Part shown: in pieces, positions 52,621 through 62,889 of the stretch
Layout of the letters: the number at the start of each line of letters is the position of its first letter
Numbering within the stretch: the stretch's first letter is position 1
Assembly (NCBI RefSeq): GCF_001294575.1
Contig: NZ_CP012676.1
Span: forward strand, 2,728,001-2,792,000
From: Pseudomonas versuta
GTDB taxonomy: Bacteria; Pseudomonadota; Gammaproteobacteria; Pseudomonadales; Pseudomonadaceae
Reading direction: 5' to 3'
Length of the DNA: 64,000 nt
The notes under the pieces: model-generated
Seen by the model: only the letters and a program-made list of their open reading frames with translations
Database searches by the model: none
Told to the model about the DNA's origin: nothing
Made by a program: the position numbers and the translations under genes

Positions 52621-53775
52621 TTATGCCCTGTCCTCTTGCAATCGAGTGGCAATGATAACGGCTGCCGCCAGCGCTGCGACGCTTGCCATACTAAAGGTGA
52701 TGGTCGGGCCCAGTGTGTTCCAGCTGTAACCGGCATACAACGCACCGACTGCGCCGCCAATGCCCGCCAGGGTGGCATACAGCGCCTGCCCCTGCCCTTG
52801 CTGGCCCGGACCGAAACTGCGCTGCACAAAAGTCATGGCTGATGCATGAAAACTGCCGAAGGTGGCGGCGTGCAGCACTTGCGCCAGCAGCAGCACCCAC
52901 AGGTACTCGGCAAAACAACCCAGCAGCAGCCAGCGCAAGGCGGCCAGCAGAAAACTGAACATCAATACCCGGCGCACCGAAAATCTTTGCAAGATGCGGC
53001 GCATGGCCAAAAACATCAGTACTTCGGCCACCACTCCCAGCGCCCATAGCAAGCCGATCACACCCCGGCTGTAGCCCAGGTCCTCAAGGTGCAAGGTGAG
53101 GAAGGTGTAATACGGCCCATGGCTCATTTGCATCAACGCGACACAGGCATAAAACGCCAGGACACCCGGGGTGCACAGCTGCTTTAAAAAGCCTCCGGCG
53201 ATCAGTTTCCGGCCCTGTTGCGAGGGCTGGGCGTTTGGCACCCACAGGCTGAATAAAACAATCCCGGCCATGACGACGATCAGGGCGACCGGGTAGATAT
53301 CCAGTCTGAGCCATTCAAACAGACGCCCCAGAATCACCACAGTGAGGATGAACCCGATCGACCCCCAGAGGCGTATCTGACTGTAACGCTCGGGCTGTTC
53401 GCGCAAATGAGCGAAGGTGATGACTTCAAATTGCGGCAACACGGCGTGCCAAAAGAATGCGTGCAACGCCATGACCAGCGCCAGCCAGGCATAACTCTTG
53501 CTGAAGAAAACCAGGCTGAAACTGAGCAGCGTGCAGAGCGCTCCCAGACGCACAATCAGCAGGCGCTGACCGGTGTAATCACCCAGCCAGCCCCATAGAT
53601 TGGGGGCTACGCAGCGCATCAGCATCGGGATGGCCACCAGTTCGCCTATTCGCGCGCTGGAGAACCCGAGGTGATGAAAGTACAGTGCCAGAAAAGGTGC
53701 TGTCGCACCGAGCAAGGCGAAGTAAAAAAGATAGAACCCCGACAACCGCCAGTAAGGAAGTGGCGCCACCGTCAT
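52621..53775 (-). CDS. MFS transporter of the phenylpropionate/HcaT type
   Basis: A 384-residue protein with twelve hydrophobic helices and the PPP-family start PYWRLSGFYLFYFALLGATA; also GWLGDYTGQRLLIVRLG and YSQIRLWGSIGFILTV. The family includes HcaT of E. coli; substrate here is unknown. It ends 109 bases before mtnD on the same strand and begins 28 bases after aroC. Confidence 0.88.
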   Translation of the reverse strand: MTVAPLPYWRLSGFYLFYFALLGATAPFLALYFHHLGFSSARIGELVAIPMLMRCVAPNLWGWLGDYTGQRLLIVRLGALCTLLSFSLVFFSKSYAWLALVMALHAFFWHAVLPQFEVITFAHLREQPERYSQIRLWGSIGFILTVVILGRLFEWLRLDIYPVALIVVMAGIVLFSLWVPNAQPSQQGRKLIAGGFLKQLCTPGVLAFYACVALMQMSHGPYYTFLTLHLEDLGYSRGVIGLLWALGVVAEVLMFLAMRRILQRFSVRRVLMFSFLLAALRWLLLGCFAEYLWVLLLAQVLHAATFGSFHASAMTFVQRSFGPGQQGQGQALYATLAGIGGAVGALYAGYSWNTLGPTITFSMASVAALAAAVIIATRLQEDRA

Positions 53776-53803
53776 CAGACCATGGCGCTCAACAGTCCTT
53801 GCA

Positions 53804-54895
53804 TTACAACTGGCCCAGCACAGGCGTGTTCACACGCACGTCGGCATTCTGCCCGCGGTGGCGCAGCAGGTGATCCATCAACACGATCGCCATCATCGCC
53901 TCGGCAATCGGCGTGGCACGGATGCCTACGCACGGGTCGTGGCGGCCCTTGGTGATGACATCGACCGGGTTGCCGTCCACATCGATCGAACGGCCCGGGG
54001 TAGTGATGCTGGATGTCGGCTTGAGCGCCAGATGGGCAACAATTGGCTGACCGCTGGAAATACCGCCCAAAATGCCGCCCGCGTTATTGCTGAGGAAGCC
54101 TTGTGGCGTCATCTCGTCGCGATGCTCGGTGCCGCGCTGGGCGACACTGGCGAAACCGGCTCCGATTTCAATGCCTTTGACTGCGTTGATGCTCATCAGC
54201 GCGTGGGCCAGTTCGGCATCCAGACGGTCAAAAATCGGCTCGCCCAGGCCCGGAATGACACCTTCGGCAACGACCGTAATTTTGGCACCCACCGAATCCT
54301 GATCGCGCCGCAGTTGATCCATGTAGGCCTCAAGCTCGGGCACTTTGTTGGGATCTGGGCTGAAGAAAGCGTTTTCTTCGACCGAGTCCCATGTCTTGAA
54401 CGGGATTTCAATCGGGCCCAGTTGGCTCATGTAGCCACGAATCACAATGCCCTGGGTCGCCAGGTATTTTTTGGCAATCGCACCGGCCGCCACGCGCATG
54501 GCGGTTTCACGGGCCGAACTGCGGCCGCCGCCGCGGTAATCACGCTCGCCATATTTGTGGTGGTAGGTGTAGTCCGCGTGGGACGGGCGGAACAGATCCT
54601 TGATCGCCGAGTAGTCCTTGGACTTCTGGTCGGTATTGCGGATCAGCAGGCCGATGGCGCAACCGGTAGTCCGGCCTTCAAAAACGCCTGAGAGGATTTC
54701 GACTTCGTCGGCCTCCTGGCGCTGGGTGGTGTGACGGCTGGTGCCAGGCTTGCGTCGATCCAGATCGTGCTGCAGGTCTTCAATGGACAGCTCGAGCCCG
54801 GGCGGGCAGCCATCAACAATGGCGACCAACGCCGGGCCATGGCTTTCGCCAGCGGTGGTGACAGTGAACAGCTTGCCGAAGGTATTGCCGGACAT
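53804..54895 (-). CDS. aroC: chorismate synthase
   Basis: A 363-residue enzyme converting EPSP to chorismate with reduced FMN, last step of the shikimate pathway. Signatures: [38 protein letters not shown] and [30 protein letters not shown]. Full length and intact. Start ATG with AGGAG-like context. Confidence 0.97.
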   Translation of the reverse strand: MSGNTFGKLFTVTTAGESHGPALVAIVDGCPPGLELSIEDLQHDLDRRKPGTSRHTTQRQEADEVEILSGVFEGRTTGCAIGLLIRNTDQKSKDYSAIKDLFRPSHADYTYHHKYGERDYRGGGRSSARETAMRVAAGAIAKKYLATQGIVIRGYMSQLGPIEIPFKTWDSVEENAFFSPDPNKVPELEAYMDQLRRDQDSVGAKITVVAEGVIPGLGEPIFDRLDAELAHALMSINAVKGIEIGAGFASVAQRGTEHRDEMTPQGFLSNNAGGILGGISSGQPIVAHLALKPTSSITTPGRSIDVDGNPVDVITKGRHDPCVGIRATPIAEAMMAIVLMDHLLRHRGQNADVRVNTPVLGQL

Positions 54896-55038
54896 GCAGG
54901 GCGCTCCGCGAAAATCAGCCGATTAAATTCAGCCTAGATAACTATGCGCGCCAGTATACGCAGGCTGCCCTTGTAGTTCATCCTCGAACCTTACTCATCC
55001 GGGTTTGTCCAACCGGCACATTAGACAATGATGGCGTG

Positions 55039-56037
55039 ATGATGCTGCGAATACTCTTTTTAGCCCTGACCCTGTTCGGCACCCAGGCCCTGGCAGCCCC
55101 TCCCTCGAATGTTTTGCTGCGACCCATCGAGCTGGATACCGGCTCCGGTACCCTCTATGGTTCGCTGGTATTGCCAAAGAGCGACAAACCGGTGCCCGTG
55201 GTGCTGATCATTGCCGGCTCCGGCCCCACTGACCGCGATGGCAACAACACCATTGGCGGACGCAATGACAGCCTGAAAAAGCTGGCATGGCGCCTTGCCC
55301 AGAGCAATATCGCCAGTGTGCGCTTCGATAAGCGCGGGATTGCCCAAAGCCAGCCCGCCGGACCTGACGAAAGCAAACTGAGCCTGGACCAGTACGTCAC
55401 CGACGCCGTGGCCTGGGGCGAAAAACTCAAGAGTGACCCGCGCTTCGGCAAAGTGTTTGTCCTGGGGCATAGCGAAGGTGCGCTGATCGCCAGTCTGGCC
55501 GCACCACGCATAGGCGCCGCCGGGGTGATCTCGATTGCTGGCACGGGCCGCCCGGTCGGCCAGTTGTTGCGCGAACAACTACAGCGCAATCACCTGCCAC
55601 CGGCCATGCTCAAACGCAGCTTTGAGCTGATCAGCACCCTCGAAGCCGGACGTACCGATGACAATGTCCCCGCCGACCTCGAAGTGATTTTCCGTCCGAG
55701 CGTGCAGCCGTACATGATCAGCCTGCTGCGCTATAACCCGGCGACTGCATTCGCCGCGTTGAAGATGCCGGCCCTGATTATTCAGGGCACCCACGACATT
55801 CAGGTCGAGGTCAAGGATGCACGCCTGCTCAAGGCGGCCAAGCCGGATGCGGTGTTGACCCTTATCAACGGCATGAACCACGTGATGCGCATAGTGCCGA
55901 TGGACATGAAACGTCAGGTCCAGTCGTACAACGACCCCAATCAGCGGCTGGCGGGAGAGTTGGGTGACAGAACTGTGCGCTTCATCACCAAAGTGAATGC
56001 TTCCCAGCCCTCCAGTCCTGGCACTAACGGCCGATAA
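55039..56037 (+). CDS. secreted alpha/beta hydrolase
   Basis: A 332-residue protein with a signal peptide (LFLALTLFGTQALA, cut before APPS). Catalytic triad: Ser in LGHSEGALIA, Asp in GTHDIQVEV, His in NGMNHVM; oxyanion region GSGPTDRDGN. Members act as periplasmic esterases or carboxypeptidase-like hydrolases with unknown substrate. Divergent from aroC. Confidence 0.85.
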   Translation: MMLRILFLALTLFGTQALAAPPSNVLLRPIELDTGSGTLYGSLVLPKSDKPVPVVLIIAGSGPTDRDGNNTIGGRNDSLKKLAWRLAQSNIASVRFDKRGIAQSQPAGPDESKLSLDQYVTDAVAWGEKLKSDPRFGKVFVLGHSEGALIASLAAPRIGAAGVISIAGTGRPVGQLLREQLQRNHLPPAMLKRSFELISTLEAGRTDDNVPADLEVIFRPSVQPYMISLLRYNPATAFAALKMPALIIQGTHDIQVEVKDARLLKAAKPDAVLTLINGMNHVMRIVPMDMKRQVQSYNDPNQRLAGELGDRTVRFITKVNASQPSSPGTNGR

Positions 56038-56096
56038 GCCAGTGTCGACCGCCTAAATCTGGTCGACATACTGGGCTTGCACAGGACTCTGCCGTT

Positions 56097-56888
56097 ATGA
56101 GCGACACCCCATCACCACCCGCCGGCTCCGAAGAGCCGGCATCGCTCGAGGCCTCTGTGCGGCCTTGGGCCGATGTGCAACCGGAGCACTTCAAAATGTT
56201 GCGCCTGGCGCCGCTGCAGACTGACCGCAGCACCGGCGCACGACCTTTACGCTTCGTGCAGTTCGGCTATGCCGAGCGCAATAACCAAGACCTCAGCCTG
56301 CTGCGCCTGGAGATCCTGCTGCCCGGGCAAAAGGTGCGCAAAGAACAGAACCAGCTCGACGTGTGGGTTGACCATGCCACCCGGCGAGTGAGCATCAGCC
56401 CAGAGCGCGGTGCACTGGTTGAACCCATGAATCGCGGAATCGGGCGCTTCCTGATGGCCCAGGCTATTGAGTGGGTGCAGAAAAAATGGGCGCGTTACCA
56501 TTTTGAAAGCATGGCATTGCCCACCCGTGACGCCCTGAACGAAGACAGCCGCCTGCGCCGTGATCACTGCTTGCGCACGCAGGGCTTTGATGTGATCTAT
56601 GAGGACGTGCTGCAGCGTCAGGCGCGGATCGAAAAAGTACTGGCTGGCGAGCTGTACAACACCTGGAACAGCGAAAAAATTCAGTTCGTGGAGATTCTCG
56701 AGGCCGCACAAATGCTCCAGCAAGCGGAGCAAAATCTGCAGGCACAAGAATTGAAGCTGCGTGAAAAAGAAGAACGGATCAGCAAATACCAGCGCGAAGA
56801 CACCGGTCTGCGTTTCACCATCACCTGCCTGGTGGCCTTTGCGGTATTCCAGGCAGCGCTATTGATCTGGATTGCTACACATCGCTAG
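56097..56888 (+). CDS. membrane-anchored hypothetical protein with coiled coil
   Basis: A 263-residue protein. The first ~180 residues are soluble, with RRDHCLRTQGFDVIYEDVLQ; a coiled coil (about 195-230, QQAEQNLQAQELKLREKEER) precedes a single C-terminal membrane helix (LVAFAVFQAALLIWIA). This is a tail-anchored layout. The region LMAQAIEWVQKKWARYHFES resembles acyl-CoA acetyltransferase folds slightly, not enough to assign. Confidence 0.65.
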   Translation: MSDTPSPPAGSEEPASLEASVRPWADVQPEHFKMLRLAPLQTDRSTGARPLRFVQFGYAERNNQDLSLLRLEILLPGQKVRKEQNQLDVWVDHATRRVSISPERGALVEPMNRGIGRFLMAQAIEWVQKKWARYHFESMALPTRDALNEDSRLRRDHCLRTQGFDVIYEDVLQRQARIEKVLAGELYNTWNSEKIQFVEILEAAQMLQQAEQNLQAQELKLREKEERISKYQREDTGLRFTITCLVAFAVFQAALLIWIATHR

Positions 56889-56892
56889 AAAC

Positions 56893-56979
56893 TGTAGGCA
56901 GCCACAGCTTGTGGGAGCCTGGCTTGCCAGCGATAACGACGACACTGATGCAATCGCTGACAAGCCAGACGCCTACAGG
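56893..56979. repeat. REP-type paired repeat
   Basis: TGTGGGAGCCTGGCTTGCCA and its inverse TGACAAGCCAGACGCCTACA flank a 30-base centre. Typical Pseudomonas REP pair between convergent genes. Confidence 0.7.
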
Positions 56980-56987
56980 TCCCGGGT

Positions 56988-57896
56988 TTAAACCCGAGCA
57001 GCAAACAACGCTTGATGTTCACGGCATTGCTCGGCCGTGAGCATGAATACACCGTGACCGCCGCGCTCAAATTCAAGCCAGGCAAAATCAACTTCCGGGT
57101 ACAACGACTCGACGTGCACCTGGCTGTTGCCCACTTCAACAATCAACAAGCCTTTGTCCGTCAGATGATCGCCAGCCTCGGCCAGCATCCGGCGTACCAG
57201 ATTCAGCCCGTCATCGCCGCAGGCCAGACCCAGCTCAGGCTCGTGCTGATATTCCGCCGGCATGTCGGCAAAATCTTCAGCATCCACATACGGCGGGTTT
57301 GACACGATGAGATCAAAGCGCTGGCCCGGCAAGCCGTCAAAGCCGTCGCCCTGAACGGTGTACACGCGCTCATCAACGCCATGGCGTTCAATGTTCTGGT
57401 TGGCCACTTCGAGCGCTTCGTACGATAGATCGGCCAGTACGACTTCGGCGTTCTGGAACTCATACGCACAGGCGATACCGATGCAGCCCGAACCGGTACA
57501 CAGATCGAGAATGCGCGCAGGCTCGCTGCCCAGCCACGGCTCAAAGCGGTTTTCAATCAACTCACCAATCGGTGAGCGCGGAATCAATACGCGCTCGTCA
57601 ACGATAAACGACATGCCGCAGAACCACGCCTCTCCCAACAGGTAGGCGGTCGGCACCCGCTCTTCAATCCGGCGCTTGAGCAAATGCTGCAGGTGTACCA
57701 GCTCATCGTCTTCGAGGCGGCAGTCGAGGTAGCTGTCAGCAATTTCCCAGGGCAGGTTCAATGCCCCCAATACCAACTGACGGGCTTCGTCCCAGGCATT
57801 GTCGGTACCATGACCAAAGAACAGCTCTTCCCCATGAAAGTGGCTAACGGCCCAGCGAATATGGTCGCGCAGAGTGCGCAGGCGGGAAGTGATCAA
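56988..57896 (-). CDS. prmB: PrmB, ribosomal protein L3 glutamine N5-methyltransferase
   Basis: A 302-residue enzyme: [18 protein letters not shown] (SAM loop), [17 protein letters not shown] and the catalytic [15 protein letters not shown]. It methylates Gln150 of L3 during 50S assembly. The N-terminal helical part ([20 protein letters not shown]) is typical. Conserved location near aroC and smr/folE in pseudomonads. Confidence 0.95.
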   Translation of the reverse strand: MITSRLRTLRDHIRWAVSHFHGEELFFGHGTDNAWDEARQLVLGALNLPWEIADSYLDCRLEDDELVHLQHLLKRRIEERVPTAYLLGEAWFCGMSFIVDERVLIPRSPIGELIENRFEPWLGSEPARILDLCTGSGCIGIACAYEFQNAEVVLADLSYEALEVANQNIERHGVDERVYTVQGDGFDGLPGQRFDLIVSNPPYVDAEDFADMPAEYQHEPELGLACGDDGLNLVRRMLAEAGDHLTDKGLLIVEVGNSQVHVESLYPEVDFAWLEFERGGHGVFMLTAEQCREHQALFAARV

Positions 57897-58169
57897 CGGT
57901 CTTACTCCTCAAAATCGACCGACGATTCTAACAGCCAAATACCCATGCGGTTAAAGTTGTGCCGGGCGGTTACCCGGGATGCCGTTTTTGAAGACAGAAA
58001 AACGCCGGCAAAACATGAAATCACTCCATTTCGTACATTTTCTCGCTGCAGTGCCCGCCGCTGACTGCGCTGTAGGCCAAGAACCACGGGGCTTACACGA
58101 CTAGCCATTCACATAAGCGCTCCGCCAGTGGAGAATGTCGCAAAAGCCCCACTCAAAGGAGCCCCCCGA

Positions 58170-58760
58170 ATGTCCGCTTTAAAGACGATGTTTCAACTCA
58201 CTGGCCGTGGTTATGCCGCAGCAACGCTGAGCAATGCGAGCCTGCTGATCATCGATGCGCAAAATGAATACCTGAGCGGGCCTCTGGCCTTGTCGGGAAT
58301 GGAAGCTGCTACAGCCAACATCGCTCTTCTGCTCGATGCGGCCCGCAAGGCCAAACGTCCTGTGATCCATATCCGCCACCTGGGCACGGTCGGCGGCATG
58401 TTCGACCCCCAGGGCGAGCGCGGCGCCTTCATCAAGGGTCTTGAGCCTCAGGGCGATGAGCTGATCATTGAAAAACGCATGCCCAACGCCTTCAATGACA
58501 CCGGCCTGCAAAAAGCCCTGGAAAACCTCGGCTCCCTGGATGTGATTGTCTGCGGCTTCATGAGCCACTCCAGCGTCAGCACTACGGTTCGCGCCGCCAA
58601 GGACTATGGCTTGCGCTGCACCCTGGTCGAAGATGCCTGCGCGACACGAGACCTGCCCACCCCGGATGGCATTATCAGCGCTGCGCAAGTACAGAAAACC
58701 GAGATGGCAATCATGAATGACAACTTTGCCACCCTGACCCTGACTAAACATCTGATTTGA
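58170..58760 (+). CDS. isochorismatase-fold cysteine hydrolase with Ser at the nucleophile position
   Basis: A 196-residue protein. Asp29 in LLIIDAQNEY and Lys102 in IIEKRMPNAF are the usual catalytic partners. The nucleophile motif reads CGFMSHSSVSTTVRAA, so the expected cysteine after MSHS is Ser135; a nearby Cys128 is not in the right place. Isochorismatases proper can lack the cysteine (EntB, PhzD), but this protein otherwise resembles cysteine hydrolases. AAGGAG lies before the ATG at 58170. Substrate unknown. Confidence 0.82.
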   Translation: MSALKTMFQLTGRGYAAATLSNASLLIIDAQNEYLSGPLALSGMEAATANIALLLDAARKAKRPVIHIRHLGTVGGMFDPQGERGAFIKGLEPQGDELIIEKRMPNAFNDTGLQKALENLGSLDVIVCGFMSHSSVSTTVRAAKDYGLRCTLVEDACATRDLPTPDGIISAAQVQKTEMAIMNDNFATLTLTKHLI

Positions 58761-58903
58761 TCCAGCCTTGTACCTGACAGACGGGACGCCAGGCCGGCTG
58801 TCAGGACAAACCGCCCCAACACGCCCCCCCATTTCAGCGCACCTCAGGAACAACCTGTCCATGTTCCTGTCGAAGGGCCGATACCCTTTAAGGAAAGATC
58901 GGA

Positions 58904-59224
58904 ATGAAGATCGCCGATGGTTTTGATGCGCGACGCTTGCGTCCCAAGGCACACAGCAACTGGCGCTCGCGTCTGGTGCTGACGTTTGCCGCCCTGCTGA
59001 CGCTCTGCGGCGTGCTATTGCTACTGGCAGGCGCCAGCAGCCTGATTGGTCACCCAAGTGCTTTAGGCGAACTTAACGCCAGCCCTGCCGGGGCGATCGT
59101 GGTGCTGGTGTTCGGTCTACTGATCAGTTGGTTGGGGATTTGGCTGTGGCGCCGCCGCCGTCGTCAGATGCGCCAACCCTTTGGGTTGAACATGGCACCG
59201 CATCTGATGAAAAAACGCGACTGA
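58904..59224 (+). CDS. small two-helix membrane protein, 106 aa
   Basis: MKIADGFDARRLRPKAHSNW, then two membrane helices (about 25-46 and 63-82) and an Arg-rich end (WRRRRRQMRQPFG). AAGGAAAGAT precedes the ATG. No family recognised. It lies upstream of smr and may be cotranscribed. Confidence 0.7.
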   Translation: MKIADGFDARRLRPKAHSNWRSRLVLTFAALLTLCGVLLLLAGASSLIGHPSALGELNASPAGAIVVLVFGLLISWLGIWLWRRRRRQMRQPFGLNMAPHLMKKRD

Positions 59225-59287
59225 AGCATATCCGCCGCCCGATTGTCGTCGACTTGGGTAAACTGGCCGCCCTTCGCGGAGGCTGAC

Positions 59288-59845
59288 ATGCAAGACGACG
59301 ACTTTTCCCTGTTCAAAAACGAGACTCGCGGTGTAAAGCCGATCAAGCATGATCGGGCCGACACCGGCAAACCCAAATCCGATCGGGCACAACTGGCCAA
59401 ACTGCGCCAGAACGCGACCGTGCGCAGCAATGCGACTATCATCGACGGTTTGTCCGACCAGTTTGTGATTGATGTCGGCCCCGAAGACCAGTTGAGCTGG
59501 GCGCGCGACGGCGTGCAGGAAAGCCAGATGCGTAAGCTCAAGCTCGGCCAGATCAGCTTCGAGGGCAGCCTGGACCTGCACGGCATGACCGTCGAAAAAG
59601 CCCGTGAAACCCTCTGGGAGTTCCTCAGTGAAGCCACACGCCTCGAAGTGCGCTGCGTACGCGTCACCCACGGTAAAGCCGTACGTCTGGACGGCAAGCG
59701 GCCGATGATCAAAAGTCACGTCAACACATGGCTGCGCCAGCACTCGCAAGTGCTGGGGTTCTGCTCCTGCCAGGCCAGACACGGTGGTGCCGGGGCGGTT
59801 TACGTCATGCTAAAGCGCACCATGATGGACGGTCGGGACGAGTAA
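59288..59845 (+). CDS. Smr-domain endonuclease-like protein
   Basis: A 185-residue protein with a C-terminal Smr domain: [35 protein letters not shown] and [12 protein letters not shown]. Smr proteins related to SmrA/SmrB of E. coli; SmrB cleaves mRNA at collided ribosomes. The LDLHG histidine and THGKA motif for nuclease activity are present. N-terminus (about 1-90) is an extension. In pseudomonads it precedes folE, as here. Confidence 0.88.
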   Translation: MQDDDFSLFKNETRGVKPIKHDRADTGKPKSDRAQLAKLRQNATVRSNATIIDGLSDQFVIDVGPEDQLSWARDGVQESQMRKLKLGQISFEGSLDLHGMTVEKARETLWEFLSEATRLEVRCVRVTHGKAVRLDGKRPMIKSHVNTWLRQHSQVLGFCSCQARHGGAGAVYVMLKRTMMDGRDE

Positions 59846-59922
59846 CCCCGTATCACCACACTTGCAGCGCCGTGCCAGCCCCCGTACCCTTACTCTTTGC
59901 GAAAAATCCCACAGGTAGATTA

Positions 59923-60468
59923 ATGTCCCTGGAACAAAACTACACCGCGATCCTCGGTCAACTCGGCGAAGACGTTTCCCGTGAAGGCCTGCTGGATACG
60001 CCAAAGCGTGCCGCCAAAGCCATGCAGTATCTTTGCCGCGGCTATGAGCAAACCCTGGAAGAAGTCACCAACGGTGCCTTGTTCAGCTCTGACAACAGCG
60101 AAATGGTACTGGTCAAGGACATCGAGCTGTACTCGTTGTGCGAACACCACCTGCTGCCGTTCATCGGCAAGGCCCACGTCGCTTACATTCCGAGCGGCAA
60201 AGTGCTGGGCCTGTCGAAAGTGGCACGGATTGTCGACATGTACGCCCGTCGCCTGCAGATCCAGGAAAACCTGAGCCGGCAGATTGCCGATGCGGTGATG
60301 CAGGTTACCGGCGCGCTGGGCGTAGCCGTAGTGATTGAAGCCAAACACATGTGCATGATGATGCGCGGTGTCGAGAAACAGAACTCGTCGATGATCACGT
60401 CGGTGATGCTCGGTGAGTTCCGCGAAAACGCGGCTACCCGCAGCGAGTTTCTCAGCCTGATCAAGTAA
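59923..60468 (+). CDS. folE: GTP cyclohydrolase I
   Basis: A 181-residue enzyme making 7,8-dihydroneopterin triphosphate from GTP, first step to folate. Zinc ligands in [17 protein letters not shown] and [12 protein letters not shown], substrate motif [19 protein letters not shown]. Full length; CAGGTAGA precedes the ATG. A terminator follows. Confidence 0.95.
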   Translation: MSLEQNYTAILGQLGEDVSREGLLDTPKRAAKAMQYLCRGYEQTLEEVTNGALFSSDNSEMVLVKDIELYSLCEHHLLPFIGKAHVAYIPSGKVLGLSKVARIVDMYARRLQIQENLSRQIADAVMQVTGALGVAVVIEAKHMCMMMRGVEKQNSSMITSVMLGEFRENAATRSEFLSLIK

Positions 60469-60486
60469 GCACCCGCACCCGAAAAG

Positions 60487-60512
60487 ACCGGCGTTGATCG
60501 CCGGTTTTTTTT
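60487..60512 (+). terminator. folE terminator
   Basis: ACCGGCG, TTGAT loop, CGCCGGT and eight Ts. Confidence 0.9.
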
Positions 60513-60569
60513 CGCCTGCCGATTTCAGGTAAGCTGCGCCCCTTCCTTCTCGCCCATGAGGCTTTTACT

Positions 60570-60941
60570 GTGTTTATCAAAGCGCTTCGCGTAGGCCTGG
60601 GTCAGCTGATCATCGCTGGTGATTTCATTACCCGTCCCGGCAAAAAACAGCGCCCTGCGGCCGCACAGGCCCAGGTCGACCAGGCCGCCAAAAGCCTGAC
60701 CCTGTATCAGTTCCATGCCTGCCCGTTCTGTGTAAAAACCCGCCGCACCCTGCGCCGCCTGAACGTACCGGTGGTACTGCGCGACGCCAAGAACAACGAA
60801 CAGGATCGCCAGACGCTGCTGGAACAAGGCGGCAAGATCAAGGTGCCCTGCCTGCGCATCGAAGAAGACGGCAAGACCACCTGGATGTACGAGTCCAAAG
60901 TCATCATCGATTACCTGAACCAGCGGTTTGCCAACGTCTGA
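60570..60941 (+). CDS. glutaredoxin-domain protein
   Basis: A 123-residue protein with a GTG start (TGAGG upstream). An N-terminal ~40-residue hydrophobic/basic part (LRVGLGQLIIAGDFI) precedes a glutaredoxin fold with the redox pair Cys51-Pro-Phe-Cys54 in FHACPFCVKTRR, cis-Pro region KVPCLRI, and ESKVIIDYL. The N-terminal segment may anchor it to the membrane. It probably reduces disulfides using glutathione. Confidence 0.88.
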   Translation: MFIKALRVGLGQLIIAGDFITRPGKKQRPAAAQAQVDQAAKSLTLYQFHACPFCVKTRRTLRRLNVPVVLRDAKNNEQDRQTLLEQGGKIKVPCLRIEEDGKTTWMYESKVIIDYLNQRFANV

Positions 60942-60983
60942 TCGACCTCTGCAGCTCCCACAATAGGGGGAGTTGGCACACAC

Positions 60984-61012
60984 AAAAAAACCGGCCCAGG
61001 GCCGGTTTTTTT
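60984..61012. terminator. bidirectional terminator
   Basis: AAAAAAACCGGCCC and GGCCGGTTTTTTT form an almost perfect stem between the convergent glutaredoxin and GST genes. Confidence 0.9.
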
Positions 61013-61026
61013 GTACAGGGTTCACC

Positions 61027-61629
61027 TCAATCAAGCATCCCCACATGCCGCGGGTGGCTGGCCACCCGTTGCAACCAGGCCTGAATGCCCGGATAGCCGC
61101 TCAGATCAAAACCGCCCTGATCCGCCACATGGGTGTAGGCATACAGCGTCACGTCCGCAATTGAATACTGGTCGCCCACCAGATACGGGGTACGGGCCAG
61201 TTGCTGCTCCATCACGTCCAGCGCCTTGTAACCGCGCTTTTGCAGCTTGCGGTACTCCTCAAGGCGCTCTTGCGGCAACCCCAGGTAAAACTGGATAAAC
61301 CGCGCCACTGCAATGTAAGGCTCATGGCTGTACTGCTCGAAGAACTGCCACTGCAGCACTTGCGTGCGCAACCGTGGCTCGCTCGGCAAGAACTCGCTGC
61401 CGTCTGCCAGGTAGTTGAGAATCGCGTTGGACTCCCAAAGGCACGTCCCGTCTTCCAGCTCCAGCACCGGGACTTTGCCGTTGGGATTTTTCGCAAGGAA
61501 CTCCGGGGTTTCAGTTTCGCCCTTGAGAATATCCACCGCGAACCACTGATACTCAAGCCCCAGCAAATGCAGCATCAGCTTGATCTTGTAGCAGTTGCCC
61601 GAGTTGTAATCGCCATAAACCTTGAGCAT
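61027..61629 (-). CDS. glutathione S-transferase family protein
   Basis: A 200-residue GST: N-terminal thioredoxin fold VYGDYNSGNCYKIKLMLHLL (Ser/Cys site), PNGKVPVLELEDG with cis-Pro, ESNAILNYLAD, and an all-helical C-domain (YSIADVTLYAYTHVAD). Conjugation or reduction of electrophiles; substrate unknown. It starts 11 bases after the aminotransferase stop and is likely cotranscribed. Confidence 0.9.
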   Translation of the reverse strand: MLKVYGDYNSGNCYKIKLMLHLLGLEYQWFAVDILKGETETPEFLAKNPNGKVPVLELEDGTCLWESNAILNYLADGSEFLPSEPRLRTQVLQWQFFEQYSHEPYIAVARFIQFYLGLPQERLEEYRKLQKRGYKALDVMEQQLARTPYLVGDQYSIADVTLYAYTHVADQGGFDLSGYPGIQAWLQRVASHPRHVGMLD

Positions 61630-61640
61630 CGCAACTCCCT

Positions 61641-62807
61641 TTAAGCCGCCTGAGCGGCCTGTGCTTGACGAATCACGTTAGCCAGACGCTTGAGACCTTC
61701 ATGCAGGCGCTCCGGGTCGATGTGGCTGAAGTTCAGGCGCAGGCTGCCCACGTTCTGATCCGGGTTGGCGAAGAACGGCTCGCCCGGCATGAATGCAACG
61801 TTTTGCTCCAGTGCCGGCTTGAGCAAAGTACGGGTGTCAAACGGCTGCTTGAGGGTCAACCAGAAGAACAGCCCGCCCTGCGGCACGTGCCAGTCGGCCA
61901 GGTCCGAGAAATGCTCTTCCAGCGCCAGCTGAAAGCCATCGCGACGCACACGGTAGAAGTCCCGCAGCTCGGCCAGGTGGTTGCTCATCTTCTCGGTACC
62001 GATCCACTGCAAAGCCTGCCACTGGCCCACACGGTTGGTGTGCAAGTCCGCCGATTGCTTGAGGCGCAAGAGGTGCGGGAACAGGTCCGGGCTAGAAATC
62101 AGAAAGCCTACGCGCAGGCCCGGCAACAGGGTTTTGGACACGGTGCCGGTGTAGATCCAGCTGGCTTTTTTCAGGCGGCTGACAATCGGCGTGGCACTGC
62201 CGCCGTCGAAATTCAGTTCGCGGTACGGCTCGTCTTCGATCAGGGTCACACCGAACTCGTCCAGCAAGGCCGCCACGGCGTCACGCTTGGTTTCGCTGTA
62301 ACGCACGGCTGACGGGTTCTGGAAAGTCGGGATCAAGTAGATGAACACCGGGCGATGCTGTTCCAGCTGCACGCGCAGCGCCGCCAGATCCGGGCCATCG
62401 GCTTGCAGCGGGAAGCTCAGGCACTCGGCGCCGAACAATTGGAAAATTTGCAGCGCCGCCAGATAGGTCGGCGCTTCGAGCATGATCTCGGTGCCCTTGT
62501 CGATGTACAGCTTGGCCGCCAGGTCGAGGGCCTGTTGCGAGCCGCTGAGTACCATCACCTGGCTGGCATCACAATCTACCCCCAGGGCGCGGGCTTCTGC
62601 TGCCAGCACTTCACGCAGGGCCGGCTCGCCTTCGCTCATGCCGTATTGGCCCATCGAGGCCGGCATGTCGGTCCAGTCGACTTTGGGCAGCATGGCCTCA
62701 GCCGGTAGACCACCTGCAAAAGACATGACTTCCGGACGTTGGGCCGCAGCCAGAATTTCACGAATCAAAGAACTTTTCAGGCGGGAAACACGTTCGGAGA
62801 AGGCCAT
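61641..62807 (-). CDS. PLP-dependent aminotransferase (2-aminoadipate/MocR-like class I)
   Basis: A 388-residue fold-type I aminotransferase: SFAGGLPAEAMLPKVD, SGSQQALDLAAKLYIDKG, EDEPYRELNF and the PLP lysine in TGTVSKTLLPGLRVGF. Resembles LysN/valine-pyruvate-type aminotransferases used in amino-acid turnover. No HTH is fused. ATG at 62807 is chosen; the upstream frame to 62846 is not needed. A MarR regulator is divergent and may control it. Confidence 0.88.
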   Translation of the reverse strand: MAFSERVSRLKSSLIREILAAAQRPEVMSFAGGLPAEAMLPKVDWTDMPASMGQYGMSEGEPALREVLAAEARALGVDCDASQVMVLSGSQQALDLAAKLYIDKGTEIMLEAPTYLAALQIFQLFGAECLSFPLQADGPDLAALRVQLEQHRPVFIYLIPTFQNPSAVRYSETKRDAVAALLDEFGVTLIEDEPYRELNFDGGSATPIVSRLKKASWIYTGTVSKTLLPGLRVGFLISSPDLFPHLLRLKQSADLHTNRVGQWQALQWIGTEKMSNHLAELRDFYRVRRDGFQLALEEHFSDLADWHVPQGGLFFWLTLKQPFDTRTLLKPALEQNVAFMPGEPFFANPDQNVGSLRLNFSHIDPERLHEGLKRLANVIRQAQAAQAA

Positions 62808-62889
62808 ACAGATCACCGGTAGCGGAAGTAATTGGAAATAAGTCAAACTGATTGACCGAAATTACGCCGCGAAGCCTAGATACGTCAAT

